64,000 nt of DNA from Setoptus koraiensis (GCA_048013815.1 CM106586.1:2728001-2792000); one strand, 5' to 3'. Positions 1-12,186 are shown, counted from the first letter of the stretch. Numbers and translations are program-made. Notes: generated by a model from the sequence alone, not told the origin.

Positions 1-190
1 CTCATAGATTTCACTATGCACCAACACGCATCCTCACCCAGAATTCCTCGGGCCACAATGGAACTGCTCGCTTCGCCAACAAATGAGGCCCGCTGTCTAA
101 ACGCTGGCGCCTCTGCATCTTATCCGACACCCCGAATCAGCACCCAAATCGGCAGCCCGAATCGGCAACCCAAGCGAGGCCCAGAAGGCT

Positions 191-250
191 CAAAAAGGCG
201 CAAAGAGGCGCAAGGAGGCGCGAAGAGGCGCAAAGAGGCGCAAAAGATTG
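191..250. repeat. 10-bp minisatellite, six units
   Basis: Six consecutive decamers of the form CAAAGAGGCG, with one or two substitutions per unit. It is open on both strands only because of its composition and shows no coding character. Confidence 0.85.
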
Positions 251-2047
251 AACGGCTGGCGTGTTAATGATTGGCTTCTGGTAACCAGAATCTGGTTGAT
301 AAAATCCTGTTTGTGTGCACACTTTTCGGTAGCTTACCCTCTGATTTTGACTTTTATGAGTGCCGATGCAGAGCCGGTCGCGTCTTCGCATTGATTGAAC
401 GGTGCCAAACAGTGATTGGTATTATTACTTTTAGATTGTGCAAATTAAATTGTTATTGTTCCAATTGATCGATTGTACACCTGAGCTGGTGCCCATTGTC
501 GGTTGTGGCATCTTCATGATGACTTTTTAACAGTGCTAATTGTATGCTGTTGCCGTCCGAACCAAACAAAACGAACAAATCTAATAACAACTAATCTATG
601 TGATGCATACACAAAATTATATCCATGTGTGAGCATAGATAGACAAGTCACTTATTGAACAGCCTACACCGCTAGTTGACAGCATAATCTAGCTGCCACT
701 TGCTGGCTCATCAAAAGCCACATAGACAGCGCGCGTGCCAGTGTCACTCACGACCAACACAAACCATTTTGCAAGCTCCAATACCCAAACACGTAACACC
801 TCATTCGGCTAACCAACCAGACACATTAGCATGGCCAAAATCAATCTCTACTTGTTATTTTTCTCACACAACAAAATAGACAAAACGTAAACATTATATA
901 CTTGATATTATATAACACTTCACATCATGTCATACATTATATGAAATTTCTTCTCATCCCAGGCTATCAAACAACAGACAGCAAAAAAGTAAAAGTGATA
1001 ACTTAGACACCTGGCAGAATCATAACTCACAACTGGAGGCTCTGCAAGCACGTGGTGCACCAGTAATGGGGCCATCGCGCATAATGCTGTCACTGGACGG
1101 ATGGTCGCAAAGTTATCATATTGAGGCCAGACAGGACACAATATATTTGGAGGGGCACAAAAGTGAAGTGCCCAACAGCGTGACAGGCGCAAACAGTACA
1201 GTTAGATAGATATATAGAGAGACAAATGAGAAAGAAAAAACCAACTCTAACACGGATAAATAGACAGCAAGCCAAAAGTTCGGGTGTTATTTTAAAGTGG
1301 AACAACAGAATCTAATTGTAACACATCAGCAGTTTGCACACTCATACTGTGTAGACCACGAGCAAGCTGGGCCATTTGTAAGGACACACTTGCACATTGC
1401 TATTGCTATTTGCTTGCCTCTACATAGACGTAGAGTTATGTTTGAATACATTGGAAACAGCGGAGTACTTGAATGACTCAGCCATTACAGCAGATATTTG
1501 CTAAATGGCCCCTAGGCTAAAAAGACAAAAGATATATATATCTATGTAAGAATGACCAATTCGATTGCGTCCATCGGCAACGATGATGCTGTTGCTGTTC
1601 TCGGCACAAACTGGAGCAAGGTATTGTTGATGTGTTTTGTTCACTAAAGTGCCACAACAAAAAAAGTGTGCTCACCGCCATAAATTTCCAAGTGTCTTTA
1701 CTACCATAACGATCTCGGAGTATAGCTCAAAACCATACTGGAATCATCATTATGATTCTGGCACAACCAACTCCCAGTATATACTTGCACACAGCATACC
1801 AAAAAACAAGAAAAACAGGATATTCCCGAATAGAATTGTTGTCTACCGGTCTCGGACCATCTTAGGGCCCCAAAATCATCGAGCGTTCATTGATCCCTAA
1901 CGAATCGCTTGCACACTGTGTCTCTCGAGTTTAAACCACTCTCAAGCCATTTCTTTGTCAAATCAAACAAGTCCATTTAATAGTTGTTATGATTGTTGAG
2001 ATGATTGAGCAAACAATGAGCCGTCTGTCTCTAATGATTCTACTTAC

Positions 2048-3032
2048 TAATGATGCCTCCCAAACTCTTAATGTGTAGTTCGTTTTTGTATTTAAAAAGT
2101 CTCTTTTGACAGTTTTGTAGCCGGGTATGTCTAGTACTTTGTGGCCCGATTTAGTCCATTCAGGGTAGTCGTCTTTAGGTAAAAAGCAGCCTATTTCATA
2201 TAACTCGCCTTCTTTAACTAACTGTGGTCCATAATAAAGAACCTGCTCATCTTGGTCACGCATTGAATTAATGTATTCTATTTCCTCTTCTAATTCTGAC
2301 TCTAATGAATGCCGATCAGAGCCTTCGGTTAACTCTTTGTATTGATTGTATAATGCTAAATGATAATTGATATTATTACTATCTAAATTGTTGTTATTGG
2401 AATTGATCGATTGTGTACCTATGTTATTGCTGTTACTATTGCCTTCATTTAACAATGCTAATTGTCTCTGTTGTTGTTCATATCTGTCCGACGATGATCT
2501 AAATTTACCAATTGATACTTGATGATTATTAGATCTTGATGTTTTAACTATATCACTAAATGGTGGTTGTGGGATGAAAAAATAATCGAATGGTAGTAGA
2601 TCGTGTTCGCTTATATCATGATGATGTCGCTGATTATTATTTGTTGTTGATTGCGCAAAAGCATTTGTTTGATGTTGATTTTGATTGTAGTTGATTGGCG
2701 ATAGTAGATATGAGCTGTCCGCGCTGACAAGTAACTTGTGGCTGGTCAGTGCGAGCCAGGCTGACAGTTTCATCATGTCACAAATGCAAATTTTCAGCAT
2801 AGTTTTATATTTGTACACGAATGAATCAACATACAAATATCAGGATTAGTTACATCTTGTGCTTTTTACGATGTTCTTATGATGTTTATCCGGTGGTTAA
2901 ATTAGTGACAGAAGCAGAAAACAGATACTATGTGGAGATGTGCATAATACCACCATGTGAATAATACTCACCTGATTGATTGTCAATGATAAGGCCCAGT
3001 GAATATAGAAACAGAATGCCCAGCGATGCCAT
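2048..3032 (-). CDS. Ig-domain secreted or membrane protein, 5' part (two exons)
   Basis: This is the start of a minus-strand gene that continues beyond the left edge. The first coding exon (3032 down to 2972) encodes a short hydrophobic leader beginning MASLGILFLYSLGL and ends in phase 1 before a GTGAGT donor. The second exon (2760 down to 2048) follows a TCAG acceptor that restores the frame exactly and ends in phase 0 at a GTAAGT donor. Joined, they give 258 residues: signal peptide, a long Asn/Gln/Ser-rich linker (about residues 40-160), an acidic Glu-rich stretch, then the first half of an Ig fold with Cys about 212 and Trp about 222 (CFLPKDDYPEW) and a YTLRVWEAS strand. The partner Cys must lie in an exon not seen here. 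Only the signal exon and half a domain are visible, so the family is unknown. The splice model is inferred from phase and consensus. Confidence 0.65.
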
Positions 3033-5480
3033 TTTCAATCGCCAGCCTAGCGTAGCATGCCGAATAACGGTCATTTACGTGCTGATAAATAATAATTAGT
3101 GAGGTGGCAACAATAACAACTGGTGCGGATAAATGCACCAATTGCTCTAATTAGCTCTGGGCACCTGAAAACGATGATTATTTGATGTGTGTGTGTGTGT
3201 GCTAGTGTCAACCAGTGTACATACAATAGTTAGTGTTGCCGTTGAATAAATTACACACAACACTAATAATAATTAAGTTGGTACTGGCAACAGAGGGCCA
3301 ATTTGAACGAGCACTGAATTGAATCGCTCCGAGCAGCACTAACGGTAGGTAGCGGCGACCAAAATAAGGCTAACATGATGATGTGAGTGGACAATCCCGT
3401 TAACTAGCCTCCGTTGTTGTGATTTCAGCTATGATTTTGCAACTATGATTATCGTGGTTGGTTGGTCAAAAGTAAAATTTATTTGGTCTTGGGTTAGTAG
3501 GCAATGACGGCATCAACGATATCAAGCGAGTGACTTGCGTTGGGCACGCAGTACTATTGTGACAATAGTCAGACAAATATTGTATATTGTCTAGGCGTCT
3601 TTCACATGTTTCTCTGCGTTGGCGTTGGCGTCCGCATTCGCAAAAGTCTTTTCGTCCTTCCCCGACTCTCGCTCGCTCTCAACTCTCACCACTCTGTATT
3701 CGGTTTTCATGCGTGTGACTTATGCTCTTGTGGTGCCATTACTTGCATGCGTCGGACTGAGTCAAACTCAAACTCGCACTCTTCTCTAGCTACTTCTCCA
3801 CTGCTGCTCGCTACTTCTCCGACTGCGATTGTTTCTCTATGCAATTAGTCGCAATGTCGCTATATCTTTTCTCTCTCTCTCTCTCTTGTTCCATCTGCTT
3901 GCCGTCATAGTTGATGTTTGTTGCAACGTTGCTAACGTCTCTGGCGCACTACCTATGGCGGCAACATGGCTACGGGCTTGTTGTTGTTGCAGTTATGCAA
4001 GTTCCCTATGACGATAATTAAAGCTCATTACACATTATCATGCTCCACTTCTCTGCAAGTCACAACATGGCAAGAAGCAAACGTTATTATGCTAAATACA
4101 TACCAGCCATCACACAAAGGAAACCAGCAGCGGCAGCATCATCATTATAGAATGCAGATTTGCGAGCGAACGCAAGACTGTCGGCGTTGATTTTCTCATT
4201 TTTAATCGTTCACCGTGCGCATCTGATTTGACTCGAATTGATGATGACGATGCGCCCGCTCACCAACTCGCTACAGTCTCGCTGCAATCAGTTCGAGTCC
4301 TCGCAAACACTCACTTGTGAGCTCGTCGGCAGTCGCTATGCGTAAGTCGCTATGCTCGCCACAATCGCTACAATGGCTGCGGTCGCTACTCGCTATGAGG
4401 CAAGATAAACGCGCAACATAGTCGTTAGCTACATCGCTAAAGCCACGCTGTAAATGCTTCAAGTTTATACTAACGCTGAAAATATTCACTTGGGCCCTGC
4501 TGTCGCTACATTTTGTTGCGCAACTTGTATTTTGCATCTCTGACCAAGTCGCTATAGTCAGTGTCAGCTGTTGCTGCCGGTTCGCTGCTGTGTGTTGCAT
4601 AATCTCATTCTTATTCTTGCTATTTCAATTTAAATTTACACTTCCATTTCTAAATATACATGGCATAGTTATAGTAATAGTTATATTTATATTTATATAA
4701 TAGTTATATCATAGTTATATGCTCAATCACACCCTTGTGCCCGCAAACATACCCTAGCGCACACACGAGAGTCGCACAAGCTGTGATAATAATCACAACG
4801 GATAGCGCGATTGTGAAACGAGCATCAGCTCATTCGAGAATCTCACACACACTGAGATTGTCTTAAATGTTGCTGTTACACCCATGCTATTCACCAATAT
4901 TGCACACATTTTCATTTGCCATTATTTTCAGCGAAATACGACAATCTAGACAGGACCGTGGCGCTTGCTTGTGTCTTTGTGTTCTCGTCTTGCAATCATT
5001 TTGCATTCTGCCCTAATCAGCTATTTTCAATCTATACATCTGCTATAGTCTGATCTTGGTGATTATTCGTGTCTTGGTGATTCGCGTCTTGGTTGGCCTT
5101 GTGCGTCTGGTTAGTGTTGGCTAGTGTTGGCTAGTGAGAGCTAAATATAATATAAACTACAACTATATGGCTCGTGGCTGGCTAGTTGACAATGCACGAT
5201 CGTCTATTTACGATTACTTTACAACACACACACACACGGTTTAAGAGGAATATTGATTCGCAACACTACAACTGTTTCACACGCTGCAGTTAGCGCAAAT
5301 ACCGCCAGCGATAGACCCCGGGCATAGTGGATATAGCAGATACAGTTTGAATAAATGTTACTTAATTGTCTATGTTATCACGCTTATTCTCATTGTGTGC
5401 CTTCGATAAGTGTGTTTACAGAGCCAGTCGTCTCGTTTAGAGCCTCGGGCCGCAGTGTGTCTAATAACTGTGCTGCCGCT

Positions 5481-5580
5481 GATAACTGTTTGCCCGATAA
5501 ATGTGTCTCTGATAACTGTGTGCCTGATAACTGTGCTCCTGATAACTGTGTGTCTGATTACCGTTTCTCTAATAACTGTT
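5481..5580. repeat. 15-bp minisatellite
   Basis: Six units of a 15-mer close to GATAACTGTGTGCCT, followed by a partial unit. Because 15 is divisible by three the repeat stays open in one frame (a repeating DNC-containing pentapeptide), which makes a spurious ORF from 5355 to 5639. Confidence 0.8.
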
Positions 5581-6911
5581 TAGGCGCTATCGGGCCCGAC
5601 CAAGCGGGCCAAGTGGGGCCGCCTCTTTGGTCCAGTTGAGTGCGCGACTAATTAAAATCATCATCGTCACTACACTTGCTGTTGTTGCCAGTTTTGTTCG
5701 GCACGGCATGCGATTGCGAGCAATTGCGCTGCAATTGTGCGAAACTGCCACTAATGCACGCTGTCGGCTGTATCATTATTACATAACAGGTCAGTTGGTC
5801 TGCAGAATGAAACAATTCTTTGTGTTGCGTTCAAGCGACTCGTTGAGCTCGCTTGGGACAATCGCCAAATAGCATCGCCAGTCATTAGTTATGCTGGCCA
5901 ACTGACCCACTGACCAACCTGGTTCCGATGACCAAACACTTACCTATTGTTGTCGTTGGTGGTGTCATTGCCGTTGTTGTGGTTGTCGCTGTCGTAGTTG
6001 CATCATGCGACACTTTCTCGAGGCTGTTTCTTTTCGTTTTATATTGTTCTTGTCGCTGTTATTTGGCGCGCTTAGGCGAAATTTGGGGCGATTTGGCGCA
6101 CTCTGACTGCACTGCACTCGACAAACGTACGCTGGACCCCAATTTTGGGCTATTTTTTTCAATTGTCAATCACTTTTATAACTGTAGTCGCTGTATCTGT
6201 TGTTGGTCCATTATTGTTGCTGTTGATCAATTGTGCATCTGATCCGACACCAACTTGTATCCCGTTGCGTCGAATAATTTTGGTCGGCTTGAATTGCACA
6301 CGCAAATAATGATACATGCAAACAGCGGGCCTCCTTCGCACGCTCTTGCATGATAATGATGATGGTTATGGTGATGATATTACGTAAGCGCGCATTCGCA
6401 TTATATAACATTATTTGTGCGCATGAGCATGAGCGATGAAGGCACTTGTAATATTTGCTGTCACTTATATGCTTTGTGTGGATATATGATATTATGTGCG
6501 CTGATGCGATACTGGCTTACTACTTGCTATCCAAAGAAACTTGCTGACTCCGACAAATAAACAACAAGACCCACAGATAGGCAACACAAAGAGAGTGTTG
6601 CAAATTTAAACAAACTGCCAGCGCAATGATCATGAACTACGTCTGTACACAATGGGTCTGTCAAGTCTTTGGCTAGCACACAAAAGTGATGCCAGAATTG
6701 ATTACCGGAAATCATTAAATGTCTTGCATTATGTCAAGATGTGTTTATTTGTTGTGCGCGTTTCTTCATTTGATTCACTGATTGTTGTTATCCGATTACT
6801 AGCTAACTATCGAATTTTGATACCAATATCAATCGTTTTTCTTATTTTAGCCTCAACTTAATTTGTGTGTGACTTTTTAGTGCTAAGCAACCGCCTGGCG
6901 AGCTAACCAAA

Positions 6912-6919
6912 TATAAAAG
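6912..6919 (+). promoter_or_regulatory. TATA-like box, no gene assigned
   Basis: TATAAAAG sits in balanced sequence. A perfect 8-bp inverted repeat (ATTTTATC / GATAAAAT) lies about 80 bp downstream. No coding exon is recognisable to the right before the transposon island, so this may be chance. Confidence 0.15.
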
Positions 6920-7240
6920 CTTGCACGCTACCGTTGACTGAGCTCGTTCGCGTGCTCGCATCTGTCTGCGCTGTATAGCTATATCAATGATTTTATCTCA
7001 CAAGATAAAATTGTCAGAGGATAAAGTTGTTCAGGGGGAAAACTGTGACCAATGTTAATTTTATACACTCGTATATATGTATAATTTGGAGTGCATCAGC
7101 ACCTGGTGGCCAACAGAGGTGGCTCATTCTAACGTCCACGATTCCACCACATCCGATAAGATACCAGTGGGTATCGCAGTATAGTATAATATGGTGCAGT
7201 GTGTAGGCACCAAAGACGAGCGAAGCATTTTATACTTAGA

Positions 7241-7265
7241 CATATATATATATATATATATATAT
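7241..7265. repeat. (AT)n microsatellite
   Basis: About twelve alternating AT dinucleotides. Confidence 0.9.
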
Positions 7266-8079
7266 TATACAAGACATGTAAGACAGGATAGATAATATGC
7301 AAACAAACAAACTAGCAGCGCTGGGCGGGCACCCTAGTTATCTGGTTGTGGTCACCACTACACATGTCCTTTTACCATTAGCCATTTGCACATGTCGCTA
7401 GACTTTGCATTGGAGCCTAGTTATTTATTCAAACAGTCACTGCCGGCTGAAGGCCCAAGAGACGTCCAGTGTGGCATCATCATTGGCAAGCATCATCAAT
7501 CTGATAGATAGTCTCAGTATTTCCTTTTTATCTGACTCATGTTTATGCATCAACATATAATTCTTACACGAAATTCAACTCTCTCCCCTCCTTTTGATGA
7601 ACGCTAAAGCGATACCGAACCAAGATTGCCCAACTAGTACAAGCAACACAAGTTAACCTGGCCCCAAAACACTGCCAAGCTACTCAAATTGAATGCCTCT
7701 GTAACGAACACATTTACATTTATTTTGTATCAGATGTGAAGATTTATATACTGACAATTGTGAGCCTTATTTTGTTTTATATAGCTGGGCACGCACGAGA
7801 GAGATAACCGGATAGCATCTGACCACTGGTTTGAGAAATGATCCGATTGTGAGACTAAGAATGTCGCTTTTGTTTTTTTTGTAAAACGATAAAATTAGCA
7901 CTCAAAGTCATCAGTTGGACGGAGTGTCGAACGGACACAACAATTTCTAACAGTGACCCATGTTTTCATGGAAATAGATGGTATGATCATAAGGAATGGC
8001 TATTTCTAGTTCAGTTATGGCAGTCATTCTTTTCCTGGACCTCTTCGTTCTCGGGATCTGTGGATAGATGTGTGGATAG

Positions 8080-8269
8080 TAGTGATCGGGGGAGCCTCCC
8101 GCTCCCCGCTCCCGCTCCCCCAACGGTCATCGGGGAGCATTGCTCCCGCTCCCCGACGGGGAGCGGGAGCAAATTCGGGGAGCAACGGGGAGCAACGGGG
8201 AGCAGATTCGGGGAGCACTTGCGGGAGCAAAATAAGTGAGCCTGCACAGGGTTGCTCCCCCGATCACTA
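8080..8269. mobile_element. hAT-type MITE with 8-bp target duplication
   Basis: A 190-bp element bounded by perfect 16-bp terminal inverted repeats (TAGTGATCGGGGGAGC) and by identical 8-bp direct flanks GTGGATAG at 8072-8079 and 8270-8277. An 8-bp duplication with termini starting TAG is typical of the hAT superfamily. The interior is built of CGGGGAGCAA and GCTCCCCGCTCCC units and contains a perfect 15-bp-arm hairpin with a 3-nt loop at 8140-8172. It has no coding capacity, so it would be moved by a transposase elsewhere. Perfect TIRs and TSDs suggest a fairly young insertion. Confidence 0.85.
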
Positions 8270-8300
8270 GTGGATAGCCTATTCAATCTAAACACAGGGG

Positions 8301-9251
8301 TGTTCCATCGAATAGGAGCCGAGCCCGATTTCCTTCAAACTCGACCCGGAAGTGCGGAAATTTCTACTTCCGGAAATATGGAAAAATGCATTTTTCGGGC
8401 CTCACAGGGGCCTCAGACCTAAAATTCTTGTATGATTGTCTAGATCCAGATTCTATCTATGTGATAGCGTAAAGATAAATCTTTTAAATAAACTCGTTCG
8501 CGAGATATTCTACAATAAGCGCGAGTCACACTTCCGGTTCTAAAACTGATTCGGCTGTACTACCAACTAGTTACGGTCTCTAAAGCAAGTCCACACCCTA
8601 TATGAAAGAAAGCTGGCCCGATCACGGGCCCCGCTCATTCGACTCCCAGTCCTCTGGAAGCATCTTTTTCAGTTAGGTGGCCGTCAGTGGTCCCGCCGGA
8701 GGCCGCAGGCCGTAGGCGTGGACGACTGGAGGCCGAACCCCTCCTCCGGCCAGGGCCCAAGATGAATGGCAGACGGAAGGGCTATTGTACAGCCTTGAAC
8801 TCTGGCCCTGAACCTTTATTAGTAGGAGTCCTGGCCGAGGCTATGACGTCAGGCTTCGCCTGGGGTGTTACTCTTTCCCGGTGGTGGAATCCCAAAAGTT
8901 TGGGGGTATATCCCTTTAGTGATTGTGCACGGTTTCAATTCGTGCCGTGTGCATTGGTCACGCCTCTTGAGTTTGACCGCTCTTATTTCCTACCTGGAGC
9001 TTCTAGGTACAATCTACCCTTGGTATGAAAACGTTAGTACCCTACCCGATGTCCGTGCGGGAAGGTACGGCCGATTATACCGTCAATATGCCCTCAAATA
9101 CCCCGAAATACCCAGAATGCGGTACCCCGGGTATCTCGGTAACGAAGAATTTCCGCACTTCCGGAATACCCATTCGGGTATCAGGGCACTATACTCTACC
9201 CAAAAATACCCAAAATACCCAATTTGGGCGTGGCTCCTATTCGATGGTACA
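8301..9251. mobile_element. 951-bp non-coding terminal-inverted-repeat element
   Basis: Both ends carry inverted copies of about 30 bp with the shared core CCATCGAATAGGAGCC (8305 onwards and its complement ending 9247). The right third (about 9013-9240) is rich in TACCC/GGGTA and has a diverged inverted copy at 11640-11885. The middle (8620-8780) matches, in inverse orientation, the hairpin-rich repeat at 22239-22475. No target duplication is obvious and no transposase is encoded, so the superfamily is unassigned. Overlapping open frames at 8687-9425 do not resemble a known protein, apart from the RNase H debris that begins at the right edge. Confidence 0.6.
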
Positions 9252-9420
9252 ACCGCTCATTTTAATCCTAACGCAGAATTAGAGCTGAAGACTGACGCTT
9301 GTAGGACGGGATTGGGAGCGATACTTCTACAAGTAGAACAAGGAGAGAAGAAAATTGGGTTATACTGGAGAATGGCGCCGCACTTTTTATTGACACGCAC
9401 AATTAATGCTGTCAGAGGCA
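9252..9420 (+). mobile_element. Ty3/Gypsy RNase H fragment (fossil)
   Basis: About 55 residues resemble the RNase H region that follows reverse transcriptase in Ty3/Gypsy elements, with the hallmark pattern of a TDA motif followed by GLGAILLQ. The piece is isolated and clearly broken: no reverse transcriptase, integrase or LTR is visible beside it. It begins exactly where the 951-bp inverted-repeat element ends, which suggests that element landed in the older copy. Confidence 0.65.
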
Positions 9421-9610
9421 CATAACTTAGTCATACTATATGATTGCTGAGGAAAGGACATATCCTTGTAATCATGCGTTAAATTAGTCTAGTCTGCGCC
9501 GAAAGGCGTTACATAGTGGTATAGCTGAAGTCTCTTGTATTCTCAGCTTCCACACTTACATCAATTCTTCGATTGCGAGCGTTAACAGGTTGTTATAAAC
9601 TCCTTTGAAT

Positions 9611-9677
9611 CCTTCAACGATACTTGTCCACACAAAAAATTAAGCGCTCGAAATACTGATTTGATCAGTATTACTTG
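9611..9677 (+). repeat. Hairpin-tipped terminus, copy T1
   Basis: First of six copies of a conserved 65-bp block. It has an ACGATACTTGTC-like segment, a run of A, the core AATTAAGCGCTCGA, then a 9-bp-arm hairpin (AATACTGAT TTG ATCAGTATT) and ACTTG. Similarity to the other copies stops immediately after ACTTG(T), so this looks like an element end. T1 is nearly identical to T3 at 15311. Confidence 0.7.
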
Positions 9678-9679
9678 TT

Positions 9680-10862
9680 TGTGCTAGCTCTTCGATTTTG
9701 GAGTTTATTTTATTGCCGGCTTTGTGGAGTTCGATAGTGTCGCTCACCACTCGGTCTCGGATGGCATTGACCGAGTCGATTAGTTTGTTTTCCAACTTTA
9801 TTTGCTCATCCGAGACTCCCTGGATTTGCTTTACGGCGTCTTTAGTTTGCTTATGGACTTGTATATTTGTTATTGGATATTCTTTTTGATTTTATTCTGG
9901 TGTTAACTCGGTTAGTAGTTGCGGTTGACTGTGACGACTGTGTTAGGTCGGCTGGAAGAGTTGATCCGTTGATCACCATCGTGATCAACGAATTGGCTCA
10001 ATAACGAATGGGTCGCCTCATCAACCAACATGGTTTGATAACAATGCTGCAAGTACAATAATGAGTCGCCTCGCAGCATCTTGGTAGGCTGCAACACATG
10101 GCCAAAATTTAACTCTTGTTATTGTTCGAGCGCCCCACTTTGGTGTATGTTGGAGGCACAGTGTTTGGTGTATAGTTTGATTTGTCCGTGCTTGTATGTG
10201 TGTAATTGCATACTTTGTGTACGGTTGTGTGTTTATGGTAGCATGTGTTTTCGTTCGCCGTATTAACTTGATACTTTATTGTCGTACAAGACGCCAGTGA
10301 TCATTGTTCGCTTAAGGCACGCTTCGTTTAGCAGTTGTTGATAAGCATGTCGGCCGCATGTTTGACGTTGGACGCCATTTTGTCTATCGTTGGGTGTACA
10401 GGCATCTACAGTATAATCGCACAATATTAAGATACAGGAAGTGGTTGCTGTTAGTGACCATTTGGTCCACAATCGTGATGCCACATCTTCATCATAGGCG
10501 GTACATGCTCTTGTACGAGTGGTGTCCTAACCGCTAGATACGTTGTCGGCTGACTTTCACATGCGTCAGCCGATGTGTTTACTAGGGACACCGCACTCTG
10601 ACCAAGTCGTTGTTGCTCATAGCTGAGCCAAGGCGTGGCCTGGCGGTGGTATGCCGGCGGTTGCTTCGTTGTTTCTGGCGCGTTGTGCCTTGCGACATGA
10701 GCAACACTTGGCGCACATTAGTATAAGTTTGTACAACAACTTCTTGCGCCACATGGCCAATATCAACAATGCAATGAATAGTACTAATTCCATGCTTAGT
10801 AGTATCGACTCGAGGGCGGTCATATGCGTCTCAATCCTTTCTACATGATTCATTGTTGCCAA
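9680..10862 (-). mobile_element. Membrane-glycoprotein-like fossil of a virus-like element
   Basis: Several minus-strand pieces have membrane-protein character. One has a single long hydrophobic helix followed by a Lys/Cys-rich tail (10862-10617). The next has a signal-like N-terminus followed by Cys residues (about 10484-10263). The last is a long heptad-patterned coiled coil (about 9890-9690). This is the organisation expected of envelope or fusion-type proteins, but I cannot name a family. The region is broken in several places and ends against terminus T1, as the similar fossil at 15384-16103 ends against T3. Confidence 0.35.
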
Positions 10863-10963
10863 ATGTAACTGACAAGGTAAACTTCTTCTTCGATGACACT
10901 CGAACTGACTTGACTATAGCTTTTCTGAACTCTCCAGATTAAGAGCTAAAAGAATACGCTATT

Positions 10964-11600
10964 CTTGAGGGGGGGTTCGGGTTAAGAAGTTGAAATTTTT
11001 ACATTTTTTTTTTCTTTGCGAATTTGGATTCTACATTGCTCTAGCCTCATTTCTGTTCAGCCGTTTTGGAAATCGGCTGAACAGAAATGCTCCAATATGC
11101 ATTAAAAGTTGCATAAGAATTTGATTCAAACCGCGCGCACAGAGTGCCGTCTATGCGCACAGATGTGCGCACATGTGACAATGTGCGCGCAACACACCGT
11201 GACCGTCCCATTGTTAATAGCTGGCATATGTGCCACGTGGCACAGAAGACGCGCGCGCGACTGTGTTTGAATGCTGGCAGACACCGGAAGCAAACGCGCG
11301 CGTTGTAATCAAAACATCATTGTTCTCCAAACACGCGTGTTCTTTGTTGTGGCCAAAAACACCAGTAAAACAAAAGTAAAACAGCAAATATATTTTAACT
11401 TGTATTCATTAGATTTGTTCTGCATATAAACGACATCTCTTTGAATATAAGTTATTATAAGTTATTTCAAGCATTCGAAACGGCACTGTTCGGCACACTT
11501 CCTGTGCACACAACACGACTCCAGCATGTCTGAATTGCGCATGCGTGCTCTAAGAAATGTGCACATTTTTGTGCATTATAAACCCGAACCCCCCCTTAAG
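10964..11600. mobile_element. MITE with 20-bp G-tract inverted repeats
   Basis: A 637-bp element whose ends are inverted copies of CTTGAGGGGGGGTTCGGGTT (19 of 20 positions match). It contains a perfect 14-bp-arm hairpin (TTTCTGTTCAGCCG, loop of 10) at 11050-11087 and a central stretch dense in GTGCGC/GCGCAC. I find no convincing target duplication and no coding capacity, so the superfamily is unassigned. Confidence 0.6.
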
Positions 11601-11639
11601 CTCACGTTTTTTGAAATTTTTGCAATATTGACATGAATT

Positions 11640-11885
11640 TTTGGTTATACTTGCGAAGTAGGCACCCACCAGATTAGGGTATTTTGGGTATTTTTGGGTA
11701 GAGTATAGTACCCTGATACCCGAGTAGGTATTTATAAGATGTAGAAATGTTCGGTTTCTGAGATAACCGAGGTACCGCACAGTGGGCGTTCTGAGATACC
11801 CGATGTCTCAGCGACGTACCCGAAAAAATTTCGGGTATCATCAAGGTACACCCGGGTACCCTTGTTTTTCTGGGGGTATACCGGA
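11640..11885 (-). repeat. Inverted copy of the TACCC-rich repeat
   Basis: The reverse complement aligns with 9000-9245: the same TACCC/GGGTA-rich text, including the segment GGGTATCAGGG and the run ACTCTACCCAAAAATACCCA. It is probably one end of another copy of the 951-bp element, diverged and lacking the rest. Confidence 0.6.
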
Positions 11886-11904
11886 AGTGAAGAAGTGACC
11901 TTAA

Positions 11905-12186
11905 AGCTATTCAGAATAACTACTGCTTATCAGAACTGTTAATGCTATTGTAGATAAAACTAGACGAGAGTATCACGCTCAATACTCAGATGCTATCTAG
12001 ATAAATTTAGCACAGCAGAAGGCTAGCTGTCTTCAATTCTGATTTAGTGCACTGGAAGCTAGAGGTGTTGAAACTAGAAGATTGTATAACAGTAGAAGCT
12101 ACTCAGAATAACTACTGCTTCTCAGCTCTGTTGCTGCTATTGTAGATAAAACTCGACGAGAGTAACACGCTCAATGCTGCGATGCC
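11905..12186 (+). repeat. Direct duplication of an 85-bp block
   Basis: The block starting AGCTATTCAGAATAACTACT at 11904 recurs at about 12097 with modest divergence, including GATAAAACTMGACGAGAGTA and ACACGCTCAAT. The repeat interval is about 193 bp. No element ends were recognised. Confidence 0.7.

Larger units (their letters stand above)
3033..8071. other. Intergenic stretch without recognised genes
   Basis: I see no coding exon, RNA gene or transposon in this 5-kb stretch. It holds a (GT)n run near 3188, a Cys-codon-rich 15-bp minisatellite, an (AT)n run and one TATA-like box. Its left end must contain the promoter and 5' UTR of the minus-strand Ig gene. Short open frames here (for example 3540-4190, 5355-5872) have skewed composition and no recognisable domain. 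Confidence 0.5.

Noticed and set aside
940-1212. Open plus-strand frame with an ordinary-looking composition
   Set aside because: It lacks an ATG near its start and has no clear splice signals or recognisable motif; length is within chance expectation.
3540-4190. Overlapping plus-strand ORFs
   Set aside because: Ser/Cys/Leu-rich translations of CT-rich sequence; no domain and no splice or promoter context.
4280-4300. GTTCGAGTCC resembling a tRNA B box
   Set aside because: No A box at the right distance and no cloverleaf arms could be drawn.
5355-5639. 94-codon Cys-rich ORF
   Set aside because: Produced by a 15-bp minisatellite that keeps the frame open.
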